Source: Pseudoxanthomonas mexicana
Lineage (GTDB): Bacteria > Pseudomonadota > Gammaproteobacteria > Xanthomonadales > Xanthomonadaceae
Assembly (NCBI RefSeq): GCF_001556105.1
Contig: NZ_LSIF01000092.1
Coordinates: 1 to 64,000 of the forward strand
Length of the DNA: 64,000 nucleotides
Direction of reading: 5' to 3'
Shown: positions 7,810-17,406 of the stretch, one piece after another
Layout of the letters: each line of letters starts with the position of its first letter
How positions within the stretch are numbered: position 1 is the stretch's first letter
Translations under genes and position numbers: made by a program
Notes under the pieces: model-generated
Databases searched by the model: none
Seen by the model: the letters and a program-made list of their open reading frames with translations, nothing else
Told to the model about the DNA's origin: nothing

Positions 7810-9065
7810 AGCCATTCCGCACCGTGGTGCTCCTGCTGTTGCTGCTGCTGGCAGGCGTGCTGGCATCGCAATGGATGGCGAGCACCGATCGCGACCTGGG
7901 CGAGGTCTTTGTTCGCTTCGCCGGTTACGACCTGCACACCAACGTGCCGCGCGCGCTGCTGTCGCTGCTGCTCGTCGGCGGCGCGGCATGGCTGCTGTGG
8001 CGCCTGTTGACGCTGCCGTTCCGCGCATGGGGACGCCACCGTCGCAAGCAGGCGCGCGCGCGCCTCATCGATGGACTGGATGCGCTGCATGCCGGGCATT
8101 GGCAGAAGGCGGAGAAGTTGCTTGAGCGAGCCGCGGACGACGATGAAGTCGGCGCGATCGCGCGCGTGGCCGCCGTGCGCGCGGCGCAGGCCCGTGGCGA
8201 CGACGCGGCGGTGCAACGCCATCTCATCGCCTTGCGCGAACGATCCGCGCAGGCGCATGCGGTCACCGCGGCACAGATCGCGCTCGACGCGGGACAGCCG
8301 CAGAACGCGCTGGTCTTGCTGGATGCTGCCGGCGTGCAGCCGTTGCCGCCGCGCGGCCTGGCGCTGCGCACCGAAGCACTGGCCGGCACCGCCCGGGCGG
8401 GCGAGGCCTACGGCTTGCTGGGCGCACTGAAGCAGCAGCAGGCACTCGCGCCCGCCGCATTCGACGCGATGGAGATCCGGCTGGCGGCGCAGTCGTTGCA
8501 CGAAGCCACCGACCCCAATGTACTGGCCGAACGCTGGGAAATGCTGACCAAGCCGCTGCGCCTGCAAGCCGTCGTCGTGGCGGCTTATGCGGAGCGTGCC
8601 GCTGCGCTGCGTTGGGAAGACGCGGCGACGCGCAGCATCGAGCAGGCCCTGGAATCGCACTGGGACGAGAGCCTGGTCGCGCTATACGGTCGCCTGCCGG
8701 TGGGCAAACTGGATTCGCGGCGCGCCAGCGCCCAGCACTGGCTACAGGCGCACCCGGCCAGTCCCGCCCTGCTGGTCACCCTGGGGCGGCTCGCCCGTCT
8801 CCAGGGACAATGGACGACATCGCAGGACTTTCTTCATCGCGCCGTTGCGCAGGGCGCTGGCGTCGAGGCATGGGAAGAACTGGGCACCGGCTTCGATGAA
8901 GCCGGCGATGCCGCATCGGCGCAGCAATGCCGCGCCAATGCGGTGAAAGCCCTGCGGGGTGAGCCGCCTGCGCGGCTGTCGGGACGCGACATCAAGCAGG
9001 CGATCCGCGACGAGGCCGTCATCGAGGAGCGCGACGCCCACGGCCTGCCGCGCCTCAAGGACTGA
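7806..9065 (+). CDS. hemY: HemY-like membrane TPR protein of heme biosynthesis locus
   Basis: 419 residues, ATG overlapping the hemX stop. Two N-terminal membrane helices (TVVLLLLLLLAGVLASQW; LLSLLLVGGAAWLLWRLL) match the HemY_N domain, with the conserved periplasmic VRFAGYDLHTNVP stretch between; the rest is helical TPR-like repeats, including LLVTLGRLARLQGQWTTSQDFLHRAV near residue 320. This is the proteobacterial HemY, not protoporphyrinogen oxidase. Function is not well defined; coupled to hemD-hemX. Convergent with the DUF4349 gene three bases away. Confidence 0.9.
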   Translation: MKPFRTVVLLLLLLLAGVLASQWMASTDRDLGEVFVRFAGYDLHTNVPRALLSLLLVGGAAWLLWRLLTLPFRAWGRHRRKQARARLIDGLDALHAGHWQKAEKLLERAADDDEVGAIARVAAVRAAQARGDDAAVQRHLIALRERSAQAHAVTAAQIALDAGQPQNALVLLDAAGVQPLPPRGLALRTEALAGTARAGEAYGLLGALKQQQALAPAAFDAMEIRLAAQSLHEATDPNVLAERWEMLTKPLRLQAVVVAAYAERAAALRWEDAATRSIEQALESHWDESLVALYGRLPVGKLDSRRASAQHWLQAHPASPALLVTLGRLARLQGQWTTSQDFLHRAVAQGAGVEAWEELGTGFDEAGDAASAQQCRANAVKALRGEPPARLSGRDIKQAIRDEAVIEERDAHGLPRLKD

Positions 9066-9068
9066 CGG

Positions 9069-10052
9069 TCAGCCGGCGACGGGCTTCCTGCGCCAGCGCC
9101 GCCACCCGATCACCACCGCCAGCACGACCAGCCACAGCGGCCACAGGGCCGACAGCGCCACGACGGCCTGCTGGCCGCCGCGCCAACCGACGGCCAGCGC
9201 ATCGCCCAACTGGCGGAAGAAGCCGGGGCCGTTGTCGCGGAACACGGCGTCCACGTCGACCCGCTCGCGCGTGCGGATCTGCACGTCCTGGCTGAGCGAC
9301 AGCGTGATGGTGCTGAACGCCACGCGGTCTTCGAACTCCTTCTGTGCGATCACCGCCTCATCGCGACTCGTGCGTGCGTCGCCCCGCGCCTGGATGGCGT
9401 CCGCCTTGTCGCCCAGTTTTCCGCCCGCCTGCACGGCAGCGCCAAGCTCCTGCTGTGCATCCTGCGCGCGTTGCCGCGCGAGCTGCTGGCGCAACAGGTC
9501 GAACTGCGCGTCGCGTGCGTTGAAGTTGCGGCTGTCGAGGAATTCCATCTGCGACGCAATGGCGCGCAGGAACACCTGCGTGCGCTCGCTGGGCACGCGC
9601 ACCGTCAACGCGCCCTGCAGCCGGTACTCGGCAAGCTCCAGCCGCTTGCCATTGCCGATCGACCGGCTCTGCACGCGCTGCACCTGTGCCTGGATGTCGT
9701 TGTCGACGACGAATCCACCCTGCTTCGCGACCTCGTCCTCGATCGCCAGCGCCGTGCGGTAGACGTCCTTGACCTGGAAGTCCGCCGCGGCGGTACGGAT
9801 GAAGCGGCGTTGCGGATCGGTCTGCACCAGGGCATCGGATGTCAATTGCGAGGGCGACACGCCCGGCACTTCAACGCTTTTCTGCAATGCCGGTGCCGGT
9901 GCCGCCGCATCGGCCGCTACCTCTGCCATGGCAGGCTCGGACGCGGACGCCATCTCGGCGTCGGCGGGCGCCATTTCGTGTTTGCTGCACGACACCGCCA
10001 ACACCGAGAGGATCAAGACGGGGACAACGCGATACATCCTTGGCCTGCGCAT
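9069..10052 (-). CDS. DUF4349-domain lipoprotein
   Basis: 327 residues from ATG 10052, chosen because GGAG sits 6 bases upstream; the alternative ATG at 10037 lacks good spacing. Type II signal sequence with cysteine after VLAVS, an acidic Ala-rich linker, then the DUF4349 core: RRFIRTAAADFQVKDVY, YRLQGALTVRVPSERTQVFLRAI, a coiled-coil spanning about residues 195-260 (QLARQRAQDAQQEL), VAFSTITLSL, and a C-terminal membrane helix followed by RRWRRK. Anchored at both ends in the envelope. Divergent from ggt; function unknown. Confidence 0.85.
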   Translation of the reverse strand: MRRPRMYRVVPVLILSVLAVSCSKHEMAPADAEMASASEPAMAEVAADAAAPAPALQKSVEVPGVSPSQLTSDALVQTDPQRRFIRTAAADFQVKDVYRTALAIEDEVAKQGGFVVDNDIQAQVQRVQSRSIGNGKRLELAEYRLQGALTVRVPSERTQVFLRAIASQMEFLDSRNFNARDAQFDLLRQQLARQRAQDAQQELGAAVQAGGKLGDKADAIQARGDARTSRDEAVIAQKEFEDRVAFSTITLSLSQDVQIRTRERVDVDAVFRDNGPGFFRQLGDALAVGWRGGQQAVVALSALWPLWLVVLAVVIGWRRWRRKPVAG

Positions 10053-10211
10053 GGAAGCTCCGAACGGAAGGGTGATGGCCGACAGGCCGGCCAGACGTCC
10101 AACGCACGGCGCCGCCCACCGGGGTTGGCCGACATCATTCCACGCCGGGGCGGCTCGTGGCAGGCCGACACCCATGTGACAATCGGATCGCCTCACTCGC
10201 GGTGACGTCCG

Positions 10212-11969
10212 ATGCATCGACTCCTTCGCATTTCACTGCTCCTCTTCGCGCTGGCTTCCACGGCCGCGCACGCGAAGACCCCCTTGGCGAGGGGAACGGG
10301 AGGTGCTGCCGCCACGATCAGCGAGCAGGCCACGCAATCCGCGATCACGATCCTCGACCAGGGCGGTAACGCCATCGATGCCGCCGTCGCGGCCGCCGCC
10401 ACGCTGGGCGTGACCGATCCTTTCAGCTGCGGCATCGGCGGTGGCGGCTTCATGGTCGTGTACCTGGCGAAAGACCGGCGCGTGATCACGATCGACCATC
10501 GCGAGACGGCGCCGGCCGCCACCACGCCGACCCTCTTCATCGAAGACGGCAAGGAGATGGAGTTCGACACAGCCGTCGCCAGCGGGCTTTCCGTCGGCGT
10601 GCCCGGCACCGTGCGTGGCTGGGACGAGGCGCTGCGGCGCTACGGCACGATGTCGTTCGAGCAGGTGCTCGCGCCGGCGATCGACGTGGCGGAGCGGGGT
10701 TTCCGTATCGACGCGAACTTCTCGACGCTGGTGGCGCGGAACGAAGGCAAGTTCGCCCGCTTCCCGGCGGCTGCGGCGCTCTACCTGCAGAACGGCAAGG
10801 CGATCCGGCCCGGCACCTTGCTGCGCAATCCCGATCTCGCAGGCACGTATCGCCTGCTGGGGCGCGACGGCGTGGATGCGTTCTACGATGGCCCGTTGGC
10901 GGATGCCATCGTCGCCACGGTCAACCGGCCACCGACCGCGCCCGGCGAGTCGGTGCGCGGCAGTCGGATGACGCTGGCGGACCTGGCCAACTACGAGGCG
11001 CGCCTGCGCCTGCCGGTGCATTCCACCTACCGCGGCTACGACCTGTACGGCATGCCGTTGCCGAGCAGTGGCGGCGTGACCGTATTCGAAGCGCTGAACC
11101 TGCTGGAAGGCTACGACCTGGCGTCGATGTCGCGCGCGCAGGTCGAGCATCTCTATCTGGAAGCGAGCCGCCTGGCGTTCGCCGACCGTGACGCGTACCT
11201 GGCCGATCCCGAGTTCGTCGATGCACCCGTGGCCGGCCTGCTGAGCAAGGACTACGCGACGCAACGTCGTACGTTGATCGACGCGGCCAGCGCTGCATCA
11301 GGCCCCGTGCCTGCGGGCGACCCCTACCCGTTCCAGCGGGATCCCAGCCAGCCGCTGCGGCCGACAACGCGCGTGCCGCAACCCGAGAGTGCGCACACCA
11401 CGCATCTCACCGTCTCCGACAAGGACGGCAACGTCGTGGCCTATACCTTCACCATCGAAGACTGGGGCGGCAGCGGCATGGTCGTGCCGGGCTACGGCTT
11501 CCTGCTCAACAACGAACTCACCGATTTCGACTTCACCGCGCCGCACCCGAACATCCCCGAACCCGGCAAGCGACCGCGCAGCAGCATGACGCCGACGATC
11601 GCGCTGAAGGACGGCAAGCCCGCGTTCTCGATCGGCAGTCCGGGCGGCTCGACGATCATCACGACGGTACTGCAGACCATCGTCAATTACATCGACCTGG
11701 GCATGCCGATGGACCAGGCCATCGATGCGCCGCGGATGTCGCAGCGCAATGGCGGCACGACGGATCTCGAACCCGGATTCGCGAGCACTATGCAGGCGAA
11801 AGCACTCGTTGCCCGCGGGCAGCGCTGGTCGGATCAGCCGGAAGAAATCGGCGCCGCGAATGCGCTGGTGTTCAATGCCGATGGCACGGTGACCGCGGTG
11901 AGCGAAGGCCATCGGCATGGGGTCGGCAGTGCGCAGGTGCAGAAGCCTGCGCAGGACGAAACCCGCTAG
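10212..11969 (+). CDS. ggt: Gamma-glutamyltransferase (glutathione hydrolase)
   Basis: 585 residues with signal peptide (LLRISLLLFALASTAAHA). Periplasmic Ntn-hydrolase that cleaves itself into two subunits and hydrolyses or transfers the gamma-glutamyl group of glutathione. GGNAIDAAVAAAATLGVTDP and GIGGGGFMVVY mark the large subunit; the self-cleavage site is the Thr pair in ESAHTTHLTVSDKDGN near residue 395, and GSPGGSTIITTVLQ lies in the small subunit. LLNNELTDFD is the usual substrate-loop segment. Monocistronic; divergent from the DUF4349 lipoprotein. Confidence 0.95.
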   Translation: MHRLLRISLLLFALASTAAHAKTPLARGTGGAAATISEQATQSAITILDQGGNAIDAAVAAAATLGVTDPFSCGIGGGGFMVVYLAKDRRVITIDHRETAPAATTPTLFIEDGKEMEFDTAVASGLSVGVPGTVRGWDEALRRYGTMSFEQVLAPAIDVAERGFRIDANFSTLVARNEGKFARFPAAAALYLQNGKAIRPGTLLRNPDLAGTYRLLGRDGVDAFYDGPLADAIVATVNRPPTAPGESVRGSRMTLADLANYEARLRLPVHSTYRGYDLYGMPLPSSGGVTVFEALNLLEGYDLASMSRAQVEHLYLEASRLAFADRDAYLADPEFVDAPVAGLLSKDYATQRRTLIDAASAASGPVPAGDPYPFQRDPSQPLRPTTRVPQPESAHTTHLTVSDKDGNVVAYTFTIEDWGGSGMVVPGYGFLLNNELTDFDFTAPHPNIPEPGKRPRSSMTPTIALKDGKPAFSIGSPGGSTIITTVLQTIVNYIDLGMPMDQAIDAPRMSQRNGGTTDLEPGFASTMQAKALVARGQRWSDQPEEIGAANALVFNADGTVTAVSEGHRHGVGSAQVQKPAQDETR

Positions 11970-12030
11970 ACAGGCGGGTCAATCCGACTCACCGGAAGGA
12001 CTTCGCTTGGATGAACCGTGGTTCGACAAC

Positions 12031-12417
12031 CTAATTGTCGATGGTGGTGACCTTCGCATGGATGACGCACCCGCCACGTGAGATCAGGTAACCGCCGAAT
12101 CCCCAGAAGCCGCCGCCGGCGAGCTCAGCACTGAAATGAAACTCATGCACCACGTCAGCGTCCTCGATGCCGCGCAGTGCCGACGGCGAGAATCGCTGCC
12201 TCGCATCGAGCATGCGTGCCGAATGGGATTCCGAGACGGACATGCGCTTGCGAAGTTGCTCGACGGTGCCGCCCGGGCACTGCTGGGTCGGGGTGATCAT
12301 GGAGCGAAGGTCCCCATACCAGGTCCGCGGATCAGATGGCAGGACAACGTCCTTGCCCGCGGAGACTGCAGAACTACCTAGCAACAACCCAAGCAGTGTC
12401 CAGCGCCACGGCGACAT
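12031..12417 (-). CDS. Exported protein of unknown function
   Basis: 128 residues from ATG 12417, which sits directly in front of a signal peptide (MSPWRWTLLGLLLGSSAVSAG). The mature part has two cysteines (QCPGG, GGCVI) that could form a disulfide, a basic middle (RKRMSVSESHSARMLDARQRF) and a Gly-rich C-terminus. No family recognised. It is 11 bases downstream of the thiolase stop on the same strand, so may be cotranscribed. Confidence 0.65.
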   Translation of the reverse strand: MSPWRWTLLGLLLGSSAVSAGKDVVLPSDPRTWYGDLRSMITPTQQCPGGTVEQLRKRMSVSESHSARMLDARQRFSPSALRGIEDADVVHEFHFSAELAGGGFWGFGGYLISRGGCVIHAKVTTIDN

Positions 12418-12428
12418 TGCTCTTTCGC

Positions 12429-13709
12429 CTACCGCTCGATGATCGCCACCACGCCCATGCCGCCAGCGGTGCAGATGGACACCAGCGCGCGACCACCACC
12501 GCGCTGCTTCAGCTCCTTCGCCACGGTGGCGACGATGCGCGCACCGGTCGCGGCGAACGGATGGCCCGTTGCCAGCGAGGAGCCGTTCGGATTCATCTTG
12601 GCTGGGTCGATCCTGCCGAGCGGCGCGTCCAGACCCAGGCGGTTGCGGCAGTAGTCTTCGCTTTCCCACGCACGCAGCGTGCACAGCACCTGCGCGGCGA
12701 AGGCTTCGTGGATCTCGTAGATGTCGAAATCCTGCAGCGTCAGGCCGTGGCGCTTGAGCATCTCCGGCACCGCCACCGTCGGCGCCATCAGCAGGCCTTC
12801 GCCATGGACGAAGTCAACCGCGGACACCTGCGCGTCCTTCAGGTAGGCCAGCGGCTCATGGCCGTGCGCCTGCGCCCACTCGTCGCTGGCCAGCAGCACC
12901 GCGGCGGCGCCGTCGGTCAGCGGCGTGGAATTGGCGGCGGTCAGCGTGCCGCGGCCGGACACCTTGTCGAACGCCGGCTTCAGCGTCGCCAGCTTTTCCA
13001 GCGACGTGTCGGCGCGCAGGATGTTGTCGCGTTCCAGGCCACGGAACGGCGCGATCAGGTCGTCGAAGAAGCCGCGCTCGTACGCAGCGGCGAGCTTCTT
13101 GTGCGAGGCCACGGCCAGCTCATCCTGCGAATCGCGCGAGATGCTCCACTCCTTCGCCATGTCCTCGCAGTGCTCGCCCATGCTCTTGCCGGTACGCGGC
13201 TCGGCCACACCGGGGAACTCGGGCTTCAGCTCGCCGAACTTGAAGCCGCTGACCAGCGCCTTCAGCTTGTCCTGCGTGGTCTTGGCGCGGTTGGCGGCCA
13301 GCAGGCGCGCGCGCAGCTTCTTGCCGTAGACGATCGGCACTTCGGAGGTGGTATCCGAACCGCCGCCGATACCGGACTCGATCTGGCCCAGCGCGATCTT
13401 GTTGCCGATGTGGATGATCGTGTCGAGGCTGGTGCCGCAGGCGCGCTGCAGGGTGATGCCCGGCGTCAGCGGCGACAGGCCGGACGACAGCGCGGCTTCG
13501 CGGCCCAGGTTCCAGTCGGAGGAATGCTTGATCACCGCGCCCATCGCCACTTCGCCCAGCTGCTGGCCGTGCAGGCCGAAGCGCTCGACCAGCGCACCCA
13601 GCGTACGCACCGACATGCCCAGGTTCCCCACATCCGCGTAGGCCGTGTTCTGGCGGCAGAACGGAATGCGGACGCCGCCGAGGATGGCGACGGGACGGGG
13701 AGCGGGCAT
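12429..13709 (-). CDS. Acetyl-CoA C-acetyltransferase / 3-ketoacyl-CoA thiolase (FadI-like)
   Basis: 426 residues from ATG 13709 (AGAGGT upstream). Thiolase fold with the nucleophilic Cys in LQRACGTSLDT near residue 95, EIHEAFAAQ near 345, the general-base region SLATGHPFAATGAR near 385, and the second Cys in CTAGGMGVV at the end. FGELKPEFPGVAEPRTGKSMGEHCEDMAKEW in the loop domain is typical of the FadI/trifunctional-beta-like subgroup. Likely in fatty-acid beta-oxidation or acetoacetyl-CoA formation; no fadJ-like partner gene is adjacent. Confidence 0.93.
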   Translation of the reverse strand: MPAPRPVAILGGVRIPFCRQNTAYADVGNLGMSVRTLGALVERFGLHGQQLGEVAMGAVIKHSSDWNLGREAALSSGLSPLTPGITLQRACGTSLDTIIHIGNKIALGQIESGIGGGSDTTSEVPIVYGKKLRARLLAANRAKTTQDKLKALVSGFKFGELKPEFPGVAEPRTGKSMGEHCEDMAKEWSISRDSQDELAVASHKKLAAAYERGFFDDLIAPFRGLERDNILRADTSLEKLATLKPAFDKVSGRGTLTAANSTPLTDGAAAVLLASDEWAQAHGHEPLAYLKDAQVSAVDFVHGEGLLMAPTVAVPEMLKRHGLTLQDFDIYEIHEAFAAQVLCTLRAWESEDYCRNRLGLDAPLGRIDPAKMNPNGSSLATGHPFAATGARIVATVAKELKQRGGGRALVSICTAGGMGVVAIIER

Positions 13710-13816
13710 GGGGACCTCTGTGCGGATGGCGACGATGGGAGGGTGAAGATGCGCCTGCGTACGGCAGGCATAATGGGGGAGTGTAATGCGCCCCTCCACC
13801 GCCTCCAACCGCTGAC

Positions 13817-14701
13817 ATGACTCGATCCACAACCAGTCCCGTCGTCATGGGCGTGATCGCCCTCGAACTGGCGGCCGGCAGCACGCCACAGCGTGCGGCG
13901 CTGTCCGCAGCCGAGGCGAGCGGACTGGCGGAAAAGCTGGGGCGCGACCTCGCCACGCACGCGCCGCAGGTACGTGACCTGGATCTCATCTTCGCCGCGG
14001 CGCATTTCGACCCGGCAGAGGCGTTGCGGCCCGGCTGGTCGCTGCACCAGCGCCTGCGCGAGCTGCATCAGCGCGCACCAGGCCGCGGTGAAGGCGCGCG
14101 CATCATCGCCCTGGGCGCGGACGACACCGGTGACATCCCGATGCCATTGCAGGCGGACGACGGCCTCCGCGGCGGCCCGCTGCGCGTGGTGCCGTTCCTG
14201 CTCAGCGGCGATGACCATACGGTTGAAGCGGTACGCGAACGGTTGGAGGCGGTGTTGCTGGAAACCGGCATGGCCCAGGCCGATACCGCCCTGCTGGCGC
14301 AGACCGCGTTCGGTGCGCAGATCGAGCATGCGCGCTACATGACCCTGCACGACCTCGCGGCGATGACCGCGATGCAGTACGACCACGGCGGCCTCGGCGC
14401 GCTGTGGCCGGTGATCGAGACCGCACTGATGGCGCCCACCGACGAGCAGTGGCTGGACGCACCGCCGGAGCCGCTGCTGCGCTATGCAGAGGGCGAAGTG
14501 CATATCGCGCTGTTCGAACCGGTCGCCTGGCGTGCGCGCTATGCGGCGCAGGACGCTACCGACGAGCGCCTGGAGCGCGCCTACCAGCATTTCCAGGCCC
14601 GCCAGCAGCAGATCGCCGCGGTTCTGGAGGCGCATGGCATCCCGGTGACGTTCGCGCATTGCCGCTCCGCCACCGATCCGCACGCCGAACTGCGAGTCTG
14701 A
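13817..14701 (+). CDS. Conserved cytosolic protein of unknown function
   Basis: 294 residues, no signal peptide or membrane helix. Ala/Leu-rich and acidic, mixed alpha/beta; segments such as LIFAAAHFDPAEALRPGW, LRVVPFLLSGDDHTVEAVRERLEAVL and MTLHDLAAMTAMQYDHGGLGALWPVIETALM look ordered, but I recognise no motif or family. Divergent from the thiolase and convergent with the YadA-like gene, separated from it by a GC-rich hairpin. Coding is supported by length and by high GC at third positions. Confidence 0.65.
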   Translation: MTRSTTSPVVMGVIALELAAGSTPQRAALSAAEASGLAEKLGRDLATHAPQVRDLDLIFAAAHFDPAEALRPGWSLHQRLRELHQRAPGRGEGARIIALGADDTGDIPMPLQADDGLRGGPLRVVPFLLSGDDHTVEAVRERLEAVLLETGMAQADTALLAQTAFGAQIEHARYMTLHDLAAMTAMQYDHGGLGALWPVIETALMAPTDEQWLDAPPEPLLRYAEGEVHIALFEPVAWRARYAAQDATDERLERAYQHFQARQQQIAAVLEAHGIPVTFAHCRSATDPHAELRV

Positions 14702-14722
14702 GCCTTCTCCCCGTGGCGCGAC

Positions 14723-14747
14723 GCGATGCGGTGACGATCCGCATCGC
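14723..14747. terminator. Possible bidirectional hairpin terminator
   Basis: Perfect 9-bp stem GCGATGCGG/CCGCATCGC with a 7-base loop lying between two convergent genes. There is no U-tract, so termination efficiency is uncertain. Confidence 0.45.
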
Positions 14748-14764
14748 GCCGTGCCGGCCGCCGC

Positions 14765-17260
14765 TTACAGGTCGATGCCGAAGCCGCCGCCCACCGAGGA
14801 TTCGCCACTGCTGAAGCTGGCGCCCAGCGAGAACGAACTGCGACTGCCGACCCGCTTGCCATAGCCGATCGACACCGCCCCCTGGCCGCCCTGCGCACCC
14901 ACGCCGACCGCAAGCCGGCCCTTGCCCGCGCCACCGTTCGCCGCGTTGACCGCCATGTGCGTCATGGCGGCGCCCATCGCGCCGATCCGGTCGATGCGGC
15001 GGTCGGTCTTCGCGAAGCGCACATTCATGTCGGTGCGCAGCGCGTTGAAGTCGTCATCCCACCCTCCCAGCACGATCTGCGAGATGCGCCGGTCGGTGTA
15101 GCTGTTGGCCTGGTTCAATGTTTCGGTGGCGACCTCGTCGGTGTACTCCGTCATCTGGCCCACGTTCACCGCGTCGGTGGCTTCGGTGCCCGCGGCGACG
15201 TTCGTGATCTGGCGTTCGTTGCCGGCGCTGCCGACGGAGACCGTGTAGTCACGGTCGGCGACCGCGCCGTGGCCGATGGCGGTGCTGCCCGTCGCCAGCG
15301 CCTGCGACTGGTAACCGAACGCCGAACTCTGGTTGCCACTGGCAGTGTTGCCGTAGCCGAACGCGCTGCTCTGCTCGCCGCTGGCGGTGTTGGCGGAACC
15401 CATGGCGCTGCTGTTGCCACCCTGGGCCACGTTGTAGCGACCCGCCGCGATGCCGCCTGCGCCGCTGGCGGTGTTGTCGTCGCCGAAAGCCATGCTGGAC
15501 AGGCCGGTCGCCTCGTTGTTGATGCCGAAAGCCTGCGCGAACGTACCGCTGGTCACGTTGACCGCACCATACGCGCCACTCCAGTCCCCACTGGCCGTGT
15601 TGTTGATGCCGACGGCGGTGCTCTGCTCACCGCTGGCGGTGTTGCCCACGCCCAACGCCATCGCATCGGTGCCGCTGGCACCATCGCCGCTGTAGTTGAT
15701 CGCGCTGCTGTCGCTGGAATTGATGCCGACGAAGTTGCTGGCGCCCCCCCCGACTCCGGGCTCGCCCTGCGGCCCTTGCAGGCCCGGCGCCCCGGCGGCT
15801 CCCGCAGCCCCCTGCGGACCGACCAGCGACGCCAGCCATTGCGACTCCGTGCCGACAAACCCGTTGTTGACGGCCACCTGGTAGGCGCTGGCGCCGGCCC
15901 CGCCACCGCCGCTGCCCAGCGCGGTGAGCCGGCTGTCCACGGCGCTGAAGGCCGCACCGACATTCGTGTAGCTCGTGCCCTGGATGACATAGCTGGGTGC
16001 GGTGAACACGCCGCCGCTGAAACCGGCACCACCGCCAAACCAGTCCGCCAGTGAACGCAGTTGACCGACGTTCGCCGCATCGGTGTCGGCGGTGCCGGCG
16101 GCGACATGGATGATCTGCCGCGGTGCGGCACTCGAACCCACGGCGACGGCGTAATCGCGGTCGGCGACCGCCTGGTAACCGATTGCGGTGCTGCCGATAT
16201 TCAGTGCCTGGCTCTGGAAGCCGAAGGCGCTGCTGTAATTGCCCGTGGTGCGAACCCCCGTACCCACGGCCAGCGATGCCTCGCCGCTGGCAATCGCACC
16301 GTTGGAATAGGCATCCGGGATGCCATCGCCATCGATGTCCACGTTCGGCGCCGGGACGCCTTCACCCTGGAAGAACGTCGACATCGCAAGGCTGCCATTG
16401 CCCCAGGCGGTGGCGTAGTTGCCCAGCGCCGCACTTTGCTGGCCCTCTGCGCGGTTGTGTGCGCCCATCGCGCTGCTGCCGAAACTGTTGGCGGTGTTGG
16501 CGTAGCCGAGCGCGTTGCTGTCGCCGCCATTGGTGAGGTTGAGGTTGCCCAGCGCGCTGCTGCCATATCCGTTGGTGGTGTTGGAATGACCAATCGCATT
16601 GCTCAAGGTACCGCTGGCGGTGTTCCTGTAGCCCACGGCACTGGCCCGTACTCCGGCAGCGCTGTTGCCCACGCCGATCGCGCTGGAATAGTCGGCCGAT
16701 GCCACCACGCCCGTGCCCAGCGCCACCGAGGATGTGCCGCTGGCGGTCGCGAATTCGTCCGCGGCATCTTCCGCGCCATCGCCATCACGGTCGTACCAGC
16801 CGGAGAACACGATGCTGCGCAGGCCGGTAGCCGTGCCCTGGTAACCGAACGCCGCGCTGAAGTCGCCACCTGCTGCATTGCTGAAACCGAATGCACTGCT
16901 GACCCTGCCGGTCGCCTGGTTCCACGCACCAAAAGCACTGGCCCAGTTCCCGGCCTGGTTCCTGAATCCGAAGGCGGTACTTTCCACCCCAGCCGCAATG
17001 TTGAGATTGCCGAACGCCGCCGATGTGAATCCACTGGCATTGTTCCGTTCGCCGTACGCGCTGGCGTCCGGCGTGCAGGTGGCGTTGTTGTCGCCATGCT
17101 CGTTGCCCTGGTCGGTGGACGGCGCAGGCGTGACCGGCGTGCCATCCGGATTCGTGCACGGGTCGTCGGCCCACGCCGGCGCGGCAATGGCGCCCAGCAG
17201 GGCCAGACACAGTGCGGACGGGACCAGCGAATGCCGGCGGCGGATCTTCGAATGGCGCAT
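14765..17260 (-). CDS. YadA-like trimeric autotransporter adhesin
   Basis: 831 residues from ATG 17260, 7 bases after AGAGGAG. Signal peptide (LCLALLGAIAAPAWA), then many 14-residue YadA-type head repeats (SSAFGYGNTASG pattern) in two blocks, about residues 50-390 and 540-680, each ending in an ADRDY(A/T)V(A/S)VGS...RQI(I/T)(H/N)VAAGT neck and NVGQ. Between them is a collagen-like run (GPQGAAGAAGAPGLQ). A coiled-coil stalk and a 70-residue YadA anchor ending GGFGIDL close the protein. Two DxDxDG loops (YDRDGDGAEDAADE, VDIDGDGIPDAY) are set into the head, possibly binding calcium. Likely surface adhesin; divergent from the sigma factor gene. Confidence 0.92.
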   Translation of the reverse strand: MRHSKIRRRHSLVPSALCLALLGAIAAPAWADDPCTNPDGTPVTPAPSTDQGNEHGDNNATCTPDASAYGERNNASGFTSAAFGNLNIAAGVESTAFGFRNQAGNWASAFGAWNQATGRVSSAFGFSNAAGGDFSAAFGYQGTATGLRSIVFSGWYDRDGDGAEDAADEFATASGTSSVALGTGVVASADYSSAIGVGNSAAGVRASAVGYRNTASGTLSNAIGHSNTTNGYGSSALGNLNLTNGGDSNALGYANTANSFGSSAMGAHNRAEGQQSAALGNYATAWGNGSLAMSTFFQGEGVPAPNVDIDGDGIPDAYSNGAIASGEASLAVGTGVRTTGNYSSAFGFQSQALNIGSTAIGYQAVADRDYAVAVGSSAAPRQIIHVAAGTADTDAANVGQLRSLADWFGGGAGFSGGVFTAPSYVIQGTSYTNVGAAFSAVDSRLTALGSGGGGAGASAYQVAVNNGFVGTESQWLASLVGPQGAAGAAGAPGLQGPQGEPGVGGGASNFVGINSSDSSAINYSGDGASGTDAMALGVGNTASGEQSTAVGINNTASGDWSGAYGAVNVTSGTFAQAFGINNEATGLSSMAFGDDNTASGAGGIAAGRYNVAQGGNSSAMGSANTASGEQSSAFGYGNTASGNQSSAFGYQSQALATGSTAIGHGAVADRDYTVSVGSAGNERQITNVAAGTEATDAVNVGQMTEYTDEVATETLNQANSYTDRRISQIVLGGWDDDFNALRTDMNVRFAKTDRRIDRIGAMGAAMTHMAVNAANGGAGKGRLAVGVGAQGGQGAVSIGYGKRVGSRSSFSLGASFSSGESSVGGGFGIDL

Positions 17261-17406
17261 GGTCATGCTCCTCTCACAATGGTGTCGGCGGAATGCCGGC
17301 CCTGGACAGGTATGCGGAATCCGGGGGCGGATCCGTTCACCGGTCGAACCCCGCCGCGCCACGCCCGTGCCACACTACGGACCGGCTCAATGGATGCCAC
17401 TCGCGC

